Program-made: the position numbers and the translations under genes | Shown: piece after piece, positions 39,427-49,148 of the stretch | How the letters are laid out: each line of letters starts with the position of its first letter | How positions within the stretch are numbered: position 1 is the first letter of the stretch | Assembly (NCBI RefSeq): GCF_025699295.1 | Contig: NZ_JAILWB010000015.1 | Location: 1-64,000 of the forward strand | DNA from: Hydrogenophaga sp. | GTDB lineage: Bacteria; Pseudomonadota; Gammaproteobacteria; Burkholderiales; Burkholderiaceae_C | Length of the DNA stretch: 64,000 bases | Direction of reading: 5' to 3' | The notes under the pieces: generated by a model | Seen by the model: the letters and a program-made list of their open reading frames with translations, nothing else | What the model was told of the DNA's origin: nothing | The model's database searches: none

Positions 39427-41178
39427 TCAGAGCACTTCGCTGGCGAAGTCGGCCAGGCGCGAACGCTCGCCGCGCGCCAGCGTGATGTGTCCACCGTGCG
39501 GCCAGCCTTTGAAGCGGTCGACCGCGAAAGTCAGGCCCGAAGAGCCTTCGGTGAGGTAGGGCGTGTCGATCTGCGCCAGGTTGCCCATGCAGATGATCTT
39601 GGTGCCCGGGCCCGCGCGGGTGATCAGCGTCTTCATCTGCTTGGGCGTGAGGTTCTGCGCCTCGTCGATGATCACGTACTTGTTCATGAAGGTGCGGCCG
39701 CGCATGAAGTTCATGCTCTTGACCTTGATCCGGCTGCGGATGAGTTCGTTGGTGGCGGCCCGCCCCCATTCGCCTGCGTTGCCGCCATCGCCCTTGGCCA
39801 GGAATTCGAGGTTGTCGTCAAGGGCGCCCATCCAGGGGCCCATCTTCTCTTCCTCGGTGCCCGGCAGGAAGCCGATGTCCTCGCCCACGCTCACGGTGGC
39901 GCGGGTCATGATGATCTCGGTGTAGCGCCGGTCGTCGAGCACCTGTGTCAGGCCGCTGGCCAACGCCATCAAGGTCTTGCCGGTGCCGGCCGTGCCGGCC
40001 AGCGTCACGAAGTCGATCTCCGGATCCATCAGCAGGTTGAGCGCGAAGTTCTGTTCGCGGTTGCGGCTGGTCACGCCCCACACCGCGTTCTTCAGGTGAG
40101 TGAAGTCCTTGAGCGTCTTGAGCACTGCGGTCTTGTCGCGGATCTCGGTCACGCGGGCATAGAGTGAGGGCTCTCCCGGGGCCTCGAAATAGACGAACTG
40201 GTTGATGTAGAACTGGCCCACCGCCGGGCCACTCACGCGGTAGAAGGTGTGGCTGCCGCTCTGCCAGCTTTCGATCGTCTTGCTCTGCCGCGTCCAGAAG
40301 TCCTGCGGGAGTGCCAGCGCGCCGGCATACAGCAACTCGCCATCGTCCAGCGTCTTGTCGTTCTGGTAGTCCTCGGCGTTCAGTCCGAGAGCCCGGGCCT
40401 TGACCCGCATGTTGATGTCTTTCGACACCAGGATGACCTCTCGCTGCGGATGGTGCTCGCGCAGGGCGTGCACCACACCCAGGATCTGGTTGTCGGCCTT
40501 GCCCTGGGGCAGGCTGGAGGGCAGGGCGTTGTCCAGCGGCTCTGTCTGGAAGAACAACAGGCCTCGGGCCGATTGATGTCCGGTGGCCGAGAGCTTGAGC
40601 CCTTTGGTCATGTCCCCGCCTTGCTGCGCCACGAGGGCGTCCAGCGTGCGGCTGGTCTGGCGCCCGTTGCGCGCCACTTCGGTCATGCCTTTCTTGTGTG
40701 CGTCCAGCTCTTCCAGCACGATCATCGGCAGGAAGATGTCGTGTTCCTCGAAGCGGAACAGACTCATCGGATCGTGCAGCAGGACGTTGGTGTCCAGTAC
40801 GAAAAGCCGCGCAGGTCCAGTGTGGGTGGACTTGCCGCCATTGCGCCGGCGGCTACTCGCCATCGGCGCGGCGTTGCTGGCGGGCGCGCCGGCTGCGGGT
40901 ACGTCTCCGCGCGACTGTCGTGCCTGCGGTGCCGGTGCGACAGGCGCCTGAGGTGCCTCGTCCCGGGCCACCACCGGCTGTGGCGATCCAGTTTTTCGAC
41001 CCCGTCCGTTGGAGCGGGTTCTGCTGGGCGCCTCGCGCACGACAGGCTCGTTGGCCGCAGCCGGCTTCGGCGCTTCGGGAGCGGAAAGCAGTTCCAGCGG
41101 CTCTTCCGCAGCTCGAAGGGAGTAGGCGTCGGGGGCGAGAAGGGCAGCGCGTTTGGAAGGAGCGGGAGGCAGTGGCAT
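39427..41178 (-). CDS. PIN-PhoH fusion ATPase (YlaK-type)
   Basis: 583 residues. About 120 N-terminal residues are low-complexity, rich in Ala, Pro and Arg. A PIN nuclease domain follows (FVLDTNVLLHDP, VILEELDAHKKG with the acidic metal ligands), then a PhoH-type helicase/ATPase with Walker A GTAGTGKT (Lys401) and IIDEAQNLTPKQMKTLITRAG. The architecture predicts an ATP-dependent RNA helicase-RNase, as in PhoH2 proteins. It is convergent with dnaB and shares its terminator. Confidence 0.93.
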   Translation of the reverse strand: MPLPPAPSKRAALLAPDAYSLRAAEEPLELLSAPEAPKPAAANEPVVREAPSRTRSNGRGRKTGSPQPVVARDEAPQAPVAPAPQARQSRGDVPAAGAPASNAAPMASSRRRNGGKSTHTGPARLFVLDTNVLLHDPMSLFRFEEHDIFLPMIVLEELDAHKKGMTEVARNGRQTSRTLDALVAQQGGDMTKGLKLSATGHQSARGLLFFQTEPLDNALPSSLPQGKADNQILGVVHALREHHPQREVILVSKDINMRVKARALGLNAEDYQNDKTLDDGELLYAGALALPQDFWTRQSKTIESWQSGSHTFYRVSGPAVGQFYINQFVYFEAPGEPSLYARVTEIRDKTAVLKTLKDFTHLKNAVWGVTSRNREQNFALNLLMDPEIDFVTLAGTAGTGKTLMALASGLTQVLDDRRYTEIIMTRATVSVGEDIGFLPGTEEEKMGPWMGALDDNLEFLAKGDGGNAGEWGRAATNELIRSRIKVKSMNFMRGRTFMNKYVIIDEAQNLTPKQMKTLITRAGPGTKIICMGNLAQIDTPYLTEGSSGLTFAVDRFKGWPHGGHITLARGERSRLADFASEVL

Positions 41179-41210
41179 GGATGGCGTGTGGGTTCAGCGC
41201 AAGGCCGGAA

Positions 41211-41243
41211 AACAAAAAGCCGCCTGGAGAACCGGGCGGCTTT
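41211..41243 (-). terminator. Intrinsic terminator of the Bcp-type peroxiredoxin gene
   Basis: AAAGCCGCC (41216-41224) pairs with GGCGGCTTT (41235-41243). Read on the minus strand, the stem is followed by CTTTTTGTTTT, as expected for a terminator of the leftward gene that ends at 41379. Confidence 0.85.
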
Positions 41244-41378
41244 GAGAGCTGCAAAGCAGGTTGCAAGAGGGTGGGGCTGGGTAGCTTCCCGGTGTCATGA
41301 ATTCATTATGCACGAGTCAGGTGACGGCGGAATCCTGGCGCGAACGCAGGCTCGCCACCCACCGTCGCGCATGTGCCT

Positions 41379-41855
41379 TCAGGCCGCCTTCTTGAGGGTC
41401 TTGACGGCCTTGAGAACATCTTCCACGTGGCCAGGCACCTTGAGCCCGCGCCATTCCTGCTTGAGCACGCCGTCGGGGCCGATCAGGAAGGTGCTGCGTT
41501 CAATGCCCTTGACCTTCTTGCCGTACATGATCTTGTTCTTGACCACTCCGAACATGTGGCACATCTTTTCTTCGGTGTCGGCAATCAGCTCGAAGGGCAG
41601 TTCCAGCTTGGTCTTGAAGTCGTCGTGCGACTTCATGTTGTCGCGTGACACGCCGAACACCTGGGCGCCCGCCTTCACGAAGTCCTTGTACTTGTCGCGG
41701 AACTGCATGGCCTCCGTGGTGCAACCGGGGGTGTTGTCCTTGGGGTAGAAGTACAGCACGATGGTCTGACCCAGATGGGTCTGATTGCTGACCTTGATGC
41801 CGCCGGTGGCCAGCGATTCGAATTCGGGAATGGGTTTGTTGACAACGACTGCCAT
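41379..41855 (-). CDS. bcp: Bcp/PrxQ-type thioredoxin-dependent peroxiredoxin
   Basis: 158 residues, cytoplasmic thiol peroxidase. The peroxidatic Cys45 is in NTPGCTTEAMQF. The usual resolving Cys five residues later (CxxxxC) is Met50 here, so it works either as a 1-Cys enzyme or with another cysteine, for example that in EEKMCHMFG. The Met at 41855 gives the standard N-terminus (MAVVVNKPIPEFES); the upstream frame is not conserved. It is monocistronic with its own terminator. Confidence 0.94.
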   Translation of the reverse strand: MAVVVNKPIPEFESLATGGIKVSNQTHLGQTIVLYFYPKDNTPGCTTEAMQFRDKYKDFVKAGAQVFGVSRDNMKSHDDFKTKLELPFELIADTEEKMCHMFGVVKNKIMYGKKVKGIERSTFLIGPDGVLKQEWRGLKVPGHVEDVLKAVKTLKKAA

Positions 41856-42038
41856 ACTGCGTGGACCCCTGACGTGAGTTGGTGGTGATGCGTTGGCTTC
41901 CCGGCTGCATCGCGGCATGCCTGGCATACAGGATGCAAGGAAGACGCGGCAGGAAACAATCCGCCATTTTACCCTGAAAGGGGTACTCCGTCACGGACGC
42001 GGCAGTATTGCCAACCCGCGCGCGCAGAGGCATCAGGC

Positions 42039-42413
42039 CTACATCAAGAGGGCGAGCACCACCCGCCGACCTTCGCCTGCAAGGATGTTGAAGGTGCGGC
42101 AGGCCGCCGCCGAGTCCATGGTCTCGACACCGATGCGTCGGGCCATCAGGTCTTGCAGCAAGGCCGGTCGCACGAAACGCAGGCGCGAACCGCTGCCAAA
42201 CAGCACCAGTTCGGGTGCCTCGTCCATGACGCCGGCCAGGTGCTCGAAATGTGCTGACGTAAGGTCTTCGAATCGCTCGCAGCCCCAGGGATGCAACTGG
42301 CCGCCAGAGGCCAGCACCAGGCTGCCCGCATGGCGCTGACCATTGACCGCGACCCATCCCTCTCCATACGAGGTGATGGCCAGCGAGTCCGGCTTGTCAG
42401 CATGCAGTTTCAT
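42039..42413 (-). CDS. Mth938-like (NDUFAF3/DUF498) domain protein
   Basis: 124-residue protein of the Mth938-like family, related to the mitochondrial complex I assembly factor NDUFAF3. Typical parts are the N-terminal ITSYGEGWVAVNGQRHAGSL, PELVLFGSGSRLRF and GVETMDSAAACRTFNILAGEGRRVVLALL. The molecular role in bacteria is not established. The Met at 42413 is the family start; the longer upstream frame is not. It is divergent from alaA. Confidence 0.92.
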   Translation of the reverse strand: MKLHADKPDSLAITSYGEGWVAVNGQRHAGSLVLASGGQLHPWGCERFEDLTSAHFEHLAGVMDEAPELVLFGSGSRLRFVRPALLQDLMARRIGVETMDSAAACRTFNILAGEGRRVVLALLM

Positions 42414-42550
42414 GGGGTGGCGGATAGGTTGGGGGGCTGGGGAACTGTGGTCAAATTGCAGGTTTTCCCTGCTGATGGGACCGAATATTACGCCCGGTGC
42501 CATCTGGCCGGGATGTGCCGGCCATGATCCCAATCGCCTCTGGAGGGCCT

Positions 42551-43777
42551 TTGAAAACGATTCAGAAATCCGCCAAGCTCGCCAACGTTTGCTACGACAT
42601 CCGTGGACCCATCATGGATGCGGCGCGCCAGATGGAGGAAGAGGGCCACAAGATCATCAAGCTCAACATCGGCAATCTGGCGGTGTTCGGATTCGATGCA
42701 CCCGAGGAAATCCAGCAGGACATGATCCGCAACCTGCCGAACTCGGCGGGCTACTCGGACAGCAAGGGCATCTTCGCCGCGCGCAAGGCGGTGATGCACG
42801 AGACGCAGAAGCAGGGCATCAAGGGCGTGGCGCTGGAGGACATCTACCTCGGCAACGGCGCGAGCGAACTCATCGTGATGGCGACCAATGCGCTGCTCGA
42901 CGATGGTGACGAGTTGCTGCTGCCCGCGCCCGACTATCCGCTGTGGACGGCCGCGGTGAGCCTCTCTGGCGGCACGCCGGTGCACTACATGTGCGAGGAG
43001 TCCAACGGCTGGATGCCCGACCTGGACGATATCCGCCGCAAGATCACGCCGGCCACCAAGGGCATCGTCGTCATCAACCCGAACAATCCCACCGGAGCCC
43101 TTTACTCGGACGAGTTGCTCAAGGCCATCGTGGAGATCGCACGCGAGCATGGGCTGGTGATCTTTGCCGACGAGGTGTACGACAAGGTGCTGTATGACGG
43201 CGTGCACCACACGGCCATTGCCAGCCTGTCGGACGACGTGCTCACGCTGACCTTCAACTCGCTGTCCAAGAGCTACCGTTCATGTGGCTACCGCGCTGGC
43301 TGGATGATCGTATCGGGCGACAAGAAGCCGGCCAGGGACTACATCGAGGGCCTGAACATGCTCTCGAACATGCGACTGTGCGCCAACGTGCCTGGCCAAT
43401 GGGCGATCCAGACCGCGCTGGGCGGCTACCAGAGCATCAACGATCTGGTGTGCGAGGGTGGCCGCCTGCGCCGTCAGCGCGACATGGCCTACGAGTTGAT
43501 CACCGCGATACCGGGTGTGAGCTGCGTCAAGCCCTCGGCTGCACTGTACATGTTTCCCCGGCTCGATCCGAAGATCTACCCGATCGAGGACGACCAGCAG
43601 ATGTTCCTCGAACTGCTGCAGGAAACGCGCGTGATGCTGGTGCAGGGTTCTGGCTTCAACTACCCTGACAACCAGCATTTCCGCATCGTGTTTCTTCCGC
43701 ACGAAGACGACCTGCGCGAGGCCATCGGCCGCGTGGCCCGCTTCTTCGAAGGCTGGCGCAAACGCCACGGCACCTGA
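42551..43777 (+). CDS. alaA: Glutamate-pyruvate aminotransferase (AlaA)
   Basis: PLP enzyme making alanine from pyruvate and glutamate. 408 residues; Lys240 in SLSKSYRSCGYRAGW binds PLP, and PAPDYPLWTAAVSLSGG, INPNNPTGALYS and FADEVYDKVLYD are AlaA segments. I choose the TTG at 42551 as start: GGAGGG lies five bases upstream and the product begins KTIQKSAKLANVCYDIRGP, aligning with the E. coli AlaA N-terminus and placing the PLP lysine at the same number. Longer ATG starts (42497, 42524) add non-conserved residues. First gene of the threonine/molybdenum cofactor run. Confidence 0.94.
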   Translation: MKTIQKSAKLANVCYDIRGPIMDAARQMEEEGHKIIKLNIGNLAVFGFDAPEEIQQDMIRNLPNSAGYSDSKGIFAARKAVMHETQKQGIKGVALEDIYLGNGASELIVMATNALLDDGDELLLPAPDYPLWTAAVSLSGGTPVHYMCEESNGWMPDLDDIRRKITPATKGIVVINPNNPTGALYSDELLKAIVEIAREHGLVIFADEVYDKVLYDGVHHTAIASLSDDVLTLTFNSLSKSYRSCGYRAGWMIVSGDKKPARDYIEGLNMLSNMRLCANVPGQWAIQTALGGYQSINDLVCEGGRLRRQRDMAYELITAIPGVSCVKPSAALYMFPRLDPKIYPIEDDQQMFLELLQETRVMLVQGSGFNYPDNQHFRIVFLPHEDDLREAIGRVARFFEGWRKRHGT

Positions 43778-43795
43778 TTTCCCCGTTCCGCAACC

Positions 43796-45127
43796 ATGAC
43801 CGACATGAAACCGATCCAAGTAGGCCTTCTGGGCATAGGCACCGTAGGCAGTGGCACGTTCAATGTGCTCCGCCGCAACCAGGAGGAGATTCGCCGGCGC
43901 GCCGGTCGCGGCATTGAAATCACCATGGTGGCCGACCTGGACACCGCGCGCGCCCAGGCGATCGTGGGCGCCGGCGTTGCCGTGGTGAACGACGCGCGCG
44001 CCATCATCGCCAACCCGGAGATCGATATCGTGATCGAGCTCATCGGTGGCTATGGCGTTGCCAGGGATCTGGTGATGGAGGCCATCACGGCGGGCAAGCA
44101 TGTGGTCACGGCCAACAAGGCCTTGCTTGCGGTGCACGGCACAGAGATCTTCGCCGCCGCGTCGGCCAGGGGCGTGATGGTGGCCTTCGAGGCCGCGGTG
44201 GCCGGTGGCATCCCCATCATCAAGGCGCTGCGCGAAGGGCTGACGGCCAACAGCATCCAGTGGATCGCCGGCATCATCAATGGCACCACGAACTTCATCC
44301 TCTCAGAGATGCGCGACAAGGGGCTGGACTTCGACACCGTGCTCAAGGAGGCGCAGCGCCTGGGTTATGCCGAGGCGGACCCGACTTTCGACGTCGAGGG
44401 TGTGGACGCAGCGCACAAGGTCACGATCATGAGCGCGATCGCCTTCGGCATTCCCGTGCAGTTTCACAAGGCTCACGTCGAGGGCATCAAGCAACTGGGA
44501 GCCACCGACATCCGGTATGCAGAGCAACTGGGCTACCGAATCAAGCTGTTGGGCATCACCAAGCGCACGCCACAGGGCGTCGAACTGCGCGTGCACCCCA
44601 GCCTGGTCCCGGGCAAGCGCCTGATCGCCAATGTCGAAGGTGCGATGAATGCAGTGCTGGTGCAAGGCGATGCGGTGGGTGCCACGATGTACTACGGCAA
44701 GGGTGCGGGCAGCGAACCCACCGCCAGCGCCGTGATTGCCGATCTTGTGGACATCACCCGCCTGCACACCGCGGACCCGCACCATCGCGTGCCGCACCTG
44801 GCCTTTCACCCTGATGCCATGAGCGACCTGGCGGTGCTGCCCATGAGCGAGGTGATCACGAGCTACTACCTGCGCCTGCGCGTGGCTGACAAGGCCGGCG
44901 TGCTGGCCAACGTTACCGGCCTGCTGGCTGGCCTGGGCATCAGCATCGACGCAGTGATGCAGCGCGAGGCCGATGAAATCAGCGGCGAAGGGGGCACCTC
45001 CACCGATCTGATCATCCTCACGCACGATACCCGCGAAGGCACCATGAACGATGCGCTCGCGCAGCTGCAGCAGTTGCCGACGGTGCTCGAACCCATCGTG
45101 CGCATTCGCAAGGAAGAGCTGAACTGA
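43796..45127 (+). CDS. hom: Homoserine dehydrogenase
   Basis: Reduces aspartate semialdehyde to homoserine (threonine, methionine, isoleucine). 443 residues: NAD(P)-binding GLLGIGTVGSGTFNVL, the catalytic domain with AGIINGTTNFILSEM and EAQRLGYAEADPTFDVEGVDA, and a C-terminal ACT domain (YLRLRVADKAGVLANVTGLL) that usually gives threonine feedback. An ATG nine bases later is a possible alternative start. It overlaps thrC by one base (TGATG). Confidence 0.97.
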   Translation: MTDMKPIQVGLLGIGTVGSGTFNVLRRNQEEIRRRAGRGIEITMVADLDTARAQAIVGAGVAVVNDARAIIANPEIDIVIELIGGYGVARDLVMEAITAGKHVVTANKALLAVHGTEIFAAASARGVMVAFEAAVAGGIPIIKALREGLTANSIQWIAGIINGTTNFILSEMRDKGLDFDTVLKEAQRLGYAEADPTFDVEGVDAAHKVTIMSAIAFGIPVQFHKAHVEGIKQLGATDIRYAEQLGYRIKLLGITKRTPQGVELRVHPSLVPGKRLIANVEGAMNAVLVQGDAVGATMYYGKGAGSEPTASAVIADLVDITRLHTADPHHRVPHLAFHPDAMSDLAVLPMSEVITSYYLRLRVADKAGVLANVTGLLAGLGISIDAVMQREADEISGEGGTSTDLIILTHDTREGTMNDALAQLQQLPTVLEPIVRIRKEELN

Positions 45128-46572
45128 TGCGCTACCTCTCGACCCGCGGCCACGCTGACCGCAAGCGCTTCTGCGAGATCCTGCTCGAAGGTCTGGCACC
45201 CGATGGCGGGCTGTACCTGCCGGAGCAGTACCCGCGGGTGGATGCCGCCGGACTGCAACGCTTGCGCGCCGCCTTCAACGGGGGCGCGCCGGGTGGGTAT
45301 GCGGCACTGGCGTTCGAGATCCTCTCGCTCTACATCGACGACATCCCGGCGAACGACCTCCGCGCACTGTGCGAGAAGACCTACACCGAGGCGGTGTTCG
45401 GCACGGCGCAGATCGTTCCGCTGAAGAGGCTTGAAGACGGCTTTTATCTGGAAGCCCTGTCCAATGGCCCCACGCTGGCCTTCAAGGACATGGCCATGCA
45501 GTTGCTGGGCAACCTTTTCGAGTACGAACTGGCACGACGCGGCGAGGAGCTCAACATCCTGGGCGCCACCTCGGGGGACACCGGCAGCGCGGCCGAATAC
45601 GCCATGCGCGGCAAACGGGGCGTGCGTGTGTTCATGCTCAGCCCGCATGGTCGCATGAGTCCGTTCCAGCAGGCCCAGATGTTCAGCCTGATGGATCACA
45701 ACATCCACAACATCGCCATTGAAGGCGTGTTCGACGACTGCCAGGACATCGTCAAGAACGTCAGCAACGACCTCGACTTCAAGCGCCGCCACAGGATCGG
45801 CACGGTGAACTCGATCAACTGGGCGCGCCTGCTGGCCCAGGTGGTGTATTACTTCGCCGGGTACTTCCAGGCGACGACGAAGGACACAGAGCAGGTTTCG
45901 TTCGCCGTGCCGAGCGGCAACTTCGGCAATGTATGTGCGGGCCATGTGGCGCGCCAGATGGGGTTGCCCATCGACCGGCTCGTGGTTGCGACGAACGAGA
46001 ACGATGTGCTCGACGAATTCTTCCGCACCGGTGTGTACCGCGTGCGCGCCAGCGCAGACACTCACGAGACCTCCAGTCCGTCGATGGACATTTCCAAGGC
46101 CAGCAATTTCGAGCGCTTTGTGTTCGACCTGCTGGGCCGCGACGGTGCGCGCGTCAAGGCACTGTTCGGCGACGCGCTGTCGCGCGACGGGCGCTTCGAT
46201 CTGGGGGCCGATCCGGCATTTCCTGATGCCGCAGATCGCTATGGATTTCGTAGCGGAAAAAGCACCCATGACGATCGGCTGACCACCATTCGCGACGTGT
46301 TCCAGCGCCATGGAGTGATGATCGATACCCACACCGCCGACGGCGTGAAGGTGGCGCGCGACCACCGCAGCGAGGCCACGCCGATGATCGTGCTGGAGAC
46401 GGCGTTGCCCATCAAGTTTGCCGAGACCATCGTCGAGGCGCTGGGCCGTCAACCCGAACGGCCGGCGCAGTTCGAGGGCATCGAGTCCCTGCCCAGGCGT
46501 GTGACGGTCATGGCCGCCAGCACAGCGGCCGTGCAGCAGTTCATCGCCGGGCATTGCGCCCGCGCCACATGA
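45127..46572 (+). CDS. thrC: Threonine synthase
   Basis: Converts phosphohomoserine to threonine with PLP. 481 residues of the long (type II-like) class: LLEGLAPDGGLYLPEQYP, Lys120 in TLAFKDMAMQ as PLP lysine, GATSGDTGSAAEYAMRGK for phosphate binding and FAVPSGNFGNVCAGHVARQMG. Coupled to hom and, by an ATGA overlap, to mobB. No homoserine kinase gene is in the window. Confidence 0.97.
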   Translation: MRYLSTRGHADRKRFCEILLEGLAPDGGLYLPEQYPRVDAAGLQRLRAAFNGGAPGGYAALAFEILSLYIDDIPANDLRALCEKTYTEAVFGTAQIVPLKRLEDGFYLEALSNGPTLAFKDMAMQLLGNLFEYELARRGEELNILGATSGDTGSAAEYAMRGKRGVRVFMLSPHGRMSPFQQAQMFSLMDHNIHNIAIEGVFDDCQDIVKNVSNDLDFKRRHRIGTVNSINWARLLAQVVYYFAGYFQATTKDTEQVSFAVPSGNFGNVCAGHVARQMGLPIDRLVVATNENDVLDEFFRTGVYRVRASADTHETSSPSMDISKASNFERFVFDLLGRDGARVKALFGDALSRDGRFDLGADPAFPDAADRYGFRSGKSTHDDRLTTIRDVFQRHGVMIDTHTADGVKVARDHRSEATPMIVLETALPIKFAETIVEALGRQPERPAQFEGIESLPRRVTVMAASTAAVQQFIAGHCARAT

Positions 46573-47111
46573 AGGTCGTCGGGTTCGCGGGCTTCTCCGG
46601 ATCGGGCAAGACCACGCTGGTGGAACAGCTGATCCCAGCACTGCAGTTGCGCGGACTGCGTGTCTCGGTGGTCAAGCACGCACACCACGATTTCGACATC
46701 GACCACCCGGGCAAGGACACCTGGCGCCACCGTGAGGCCGGTGCCTTCGAGGTGCTGGCCGCCTCGTCGCGCCGGCTTGTCGTGATGCGCGAGCTGCGTG
46801 AGCAGACCACGCATTCCGTGCACGACCTGCTCGCCGAACTGCATCCGGCGGTGGACTGGGTGCTGGTCGAAGGCTTCAAGGAAAGCGACCTGCCCAAGGT
46901 GGAGGTGTGGCGTGAAGCCAGTGGCAAGCCGGTGCGTTATCCCGTTGACCAACGCATCACCGCCATCGCCACCGACAGCGCGCAGGCATTGCCCCAGGCC
47001 ACCCCATTGCCGGTGCTGGATTTGAACCGACCCGATGACGTGGCCGTCTGGTTGCTCGACAATGCAGGCCGATTCGAATACCGGGCCGTCACGCGTCCCG
47101 CCCTGCCATGA
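46569..47111 (+). CDS. mobB: Molybdopterin-guanine dinucleotide biosynthesis adaptor MobB
   Basis: GTPase that assists MobA in attaching GMP to molybdopterin. 180 residues with Walker A GFSGSGKTTLVE near the N-terminus, KHAHHDFDIDHPGKDTWRHREAGA and LVEGFKESDLPKVEVWR. The start at 46569 overlaps the thrC stop as ATGA and the stop overlaps moeA in the same way. mobA is not in the window. Confidence 0.94.
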   Translation: MKVVGFAGFSGSGKTTLVEQLIPALQLRGLRVSVVKHAHHDFDIDHPGKDTWRHREAGAFEVLAASSRRLVVMRELREQTTHSVHDLLAELHPAVDWVLVEGFKESDLPKVEVWREASGKPVRYPVDQRITAIATDSAQALPQATPLPVLDLNRPDDVAVWLLDNAGRFEYRAVTRPALP

Positions 47112-48406
47112 ATGCCGTCCCGAACTCCCCCGTCGGTCGCGCGCCCCTGATGTCGCTGGACCACGCCATGGCCGACCTGCTCGGCCGTGTCGAGGCGCTC
47201 ACCTCCATTGAAACGGTCGCGACCTTCGATGCCGACGGCCGCGTGCTCGCGCAGGATCTCGTCTCCGCGCTGCAGGTGCCGCCGCACGACAACTCGTCCA
47301 TGGACGGCTATGCGGTGCGCGCCGCCGATGTGACCGAGCCCGGGCAGGTGCTGCGGGTGAGCCAGCGCATCGCGGCCGGCCACGCGAGCGCACCGCTGGA
47401 GCCAGGCACCTGCGCGCGCATCTTTACCGGTGCACCCATGCCGGCCGGCGCCGACGCCGTGGTGATGCAGGAGGACACGGTCGAAGTCGGTGGCGACATC
47501 CACGCCGTGCATATCCACGCCGTTCCCGAGGCCGGCCAGTGGGTGCGGCGCGCGGGGGAAGACGTGACCCGTGGCGCGGTGGTGCTTGCCCGGGGCGAGC
47601 GCCTCTCGCCCACCAGCCTGGGCCTGGCCGCCAGCCTGGGCCTGGCGCAACTGAGCGTGCTGGCGCGTCCGCGTGTGGCCCTTTTCTCCACCGGTGACGA
47701 ACTCGTCATGCCCGGCGAGGTGCCGCCCGAGGCCATGAAGCCCGGTGCCATCTACAACTCCAACCGATTCTTCCTGCGCGCGCTGCTGCGGCGCATGGGC
47801 TGCGAGGTGAGCGACCTGGGTATCGTGCCCGACCAGCGCGGTGCGACGCTGGCCGCGCTCAAGACCGCCGCCGATCACCACGACCTGATCCTCACCAGCG
47901 GCGGTGTCTCGGTCGGCGAGGAGGACCACATCAAGCCCTCGGTGCAGCAGCTCGGCAGCCTGGACCTGTGGCAGATCGGTATGAAGCCGGGCAAGCCTTT
48001 TGCCTATGGCACGGTGCGGCGCGATGCCGGGGCCGGGGCCGCGGCGACGCAGGCCTGCCACTTCATCGGCCTGCCGGGCAACCCGGTCTCCAGTTTCGTC
48101 ACCTTTCTGCTGCTGGTTCGGCCCTTCCTGCTCAGGCTGCAGGGCGTGCCCGCCAACCGCATCCACGCCTTGCCGCCGGCCACCACGCTGCCGGCGCATT
48201 TCACCGTGGCGCGCGCCGACAAGCGCCGCGAGTTCCTGCGCGTGCGCCGCAACGCCGCCGGCGGACTGGACCTGTTTCCCAACCAGAGTTCGGGCGTGCT
48301 CACCTCGGTGGTCTGGGGTGACGGCCTGGTCGACAACCCCGCCGGCACCACCATTGCCCATGGCGACCCCGTGTCCTACATCTCCTTTGCGGAACTGCTC
48401 GCATGA
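47108..48406 (+). CDS. moeA: Molybdopterin molybdenumtransferase MoeA
   Basis: Inserts molybdate into adenylated molybdopterin. 432 residues; DNSSMDGYAVRAAD, GTCARIFTGAPMPAGADAVVMQED, FSTGDELVMPGE, TSGGVSVGEEDHIKP and GLPGNPVSSFVTF cover the MoeA domains in order, with the C-terminal beta-barrel at the end. Overlaps mobB and moaD by four bases each. Confidence 0.97.
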   Translation: MNAVPNSPVGRAPLMSLDHAMADLLGRVEALTSIETVATFDADGRVLAQDLVSALQVPPHDNSSMDGYAVRAADVTEPGQVLRVSQRIAAGHASAPLEPGTCARIFTGAPMPAGADAVVMQEDTVEVGGDIHAVHIHAVPEAGQWVRRAGEDVTRGAVVLARGERLSPTSLGLAASLGLAQLSVLARPRVALFSTGDELVMPGEVPPEAMKPGAIYNSNRFFLRALLRRMGCEVSDLGIVPDQRGATLAALKTAADHHDLILTSGGVSVGEEDHIKPSVQQLGSLDLWQIGMKPGKPFAYGTVRRDAGAGAAATQACHFIGLPGNPVSSFVTFLLLVRPFLLRLQGVPANRIHALPPATTLPAHFTVARADKRREFLRVRRNAAGGLDLFPNQSSGVLTSVVWGDGLVDNPAGTTIAHGDPVSYISFAELLA

Positions 48407-48654
48407 ACATCCAGCTGCGCTATTTTGCCTCCATCCGCGAAGCCCTTGGCACCGGCAGCGAGTCGCTGCAGACCGAGTCCCGCACGCTTGCCGCGCTGCG
48501 CGCGGAACTGGTGGCGCGCGGCGGCGCCTATGCCGAGGCGCTGGCGCCGGGCAGGGCCGTGCGCGTGGCGTTGAACCAGACCATGAGCGAAGAAGCCACC
48601 GCGCTCACCGATGGCGCGGAAGTGGGCTTCTTCCCGCCGGTCACCGGGGGCTGA
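48403..48654 (+). CDS. moaD: Molybdopterin synthase sulfur carrier subunit MoaD
   Basis: 83-residue ubiquitin-fold protein that ends in the required Gly-Gly (FPPVTGG), the site of thiocarboxylate formation. The first segment IQLRYFASIREALGTGSESL is typical. ATGA overlap with moeA; moaE begins after one base. Confidence 0.96.
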   Translation: MNIQLRYFASIREALGTGSESLQTESRTLAALRAELVARGGAYAEALAPGRAVRVALNQTMSEEATALTDGAEVGFFPPVTGG

Positions 48655-48655
48655 A

Positions 48656-49129
48656 ATGGGTGCACGTGTTTCGATCCAGACCGGGGACTTCGACCTGTCC
48701 GCCGAGGTGGCGCAGCTGCGGCTGAACGACGCTCGCGTCGGTGCGGTCTGCAGCTTCATCGGCACCGTGCGGGACCGCAACGACGGCCAGGGTGTGCAGT
48801 CCATGGAACTGGAACATTACCCCGGCATGACGGAAAAATCGATCGAAGCCATGATCGACGAGGCGTTCAAGCGCTTCGATCTCCATGGCGCGCGCGTGAT
48901 CCACCGCGTGGGCCTCCTGCAACCGCTGGATCAGATCGTTCTGGTCGCCGTCACATCGGCGCACCGCGGCCAGAGTTTCCAGGCCTGCGAGTTCCTGATG
49001 GACTACCTCAAGACCCAGGCGCCGTTCTGGAAAAAGGAGCAGACGCCCGAAGGTGCGCGCTGGGTCGATGCGCGCGTGAGCGACGATGCCGCGCTCGCAC
49101 GCTGGGGCATCGAGGCACGCAACGGCTGA
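48656..49129 (+). CDS. moaE: Molybdopterin synthase catalytic subunit MoaE
   Basis: 157 residues. Transfers sulfur from MoaD to cyclic pyranopterin monophosphate. VGAVCSFIGTVRD, MELEHYPGMTEKSI, HRVG, VAVTSAHRGQSFQACEFLMDYLK and the catalytic Lys pair of APFWKKEQTPEG are conserved. With moaD, moeA and mobB it supplies half of the cofactor pathway; moaA and moaC are elsewhere. Confidence 0.97.
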   Translation: MGARVSIQTGDFDLSAEVAQLRLNDARVGAVCSFIGTVRDRNDGQGVQSMELEHYPGMTEKSIEAMIDEAFKRFDLHGARVIHRVGLLQPLDQIVLVAVTSAHRGQSFQACEFLMDYLKTQAPFWKKEQTPEGARWVDARVSDDAALARWGIEARNG

Positions 49130-49148
49130 GCCCCGGCGGCACGTGTTC

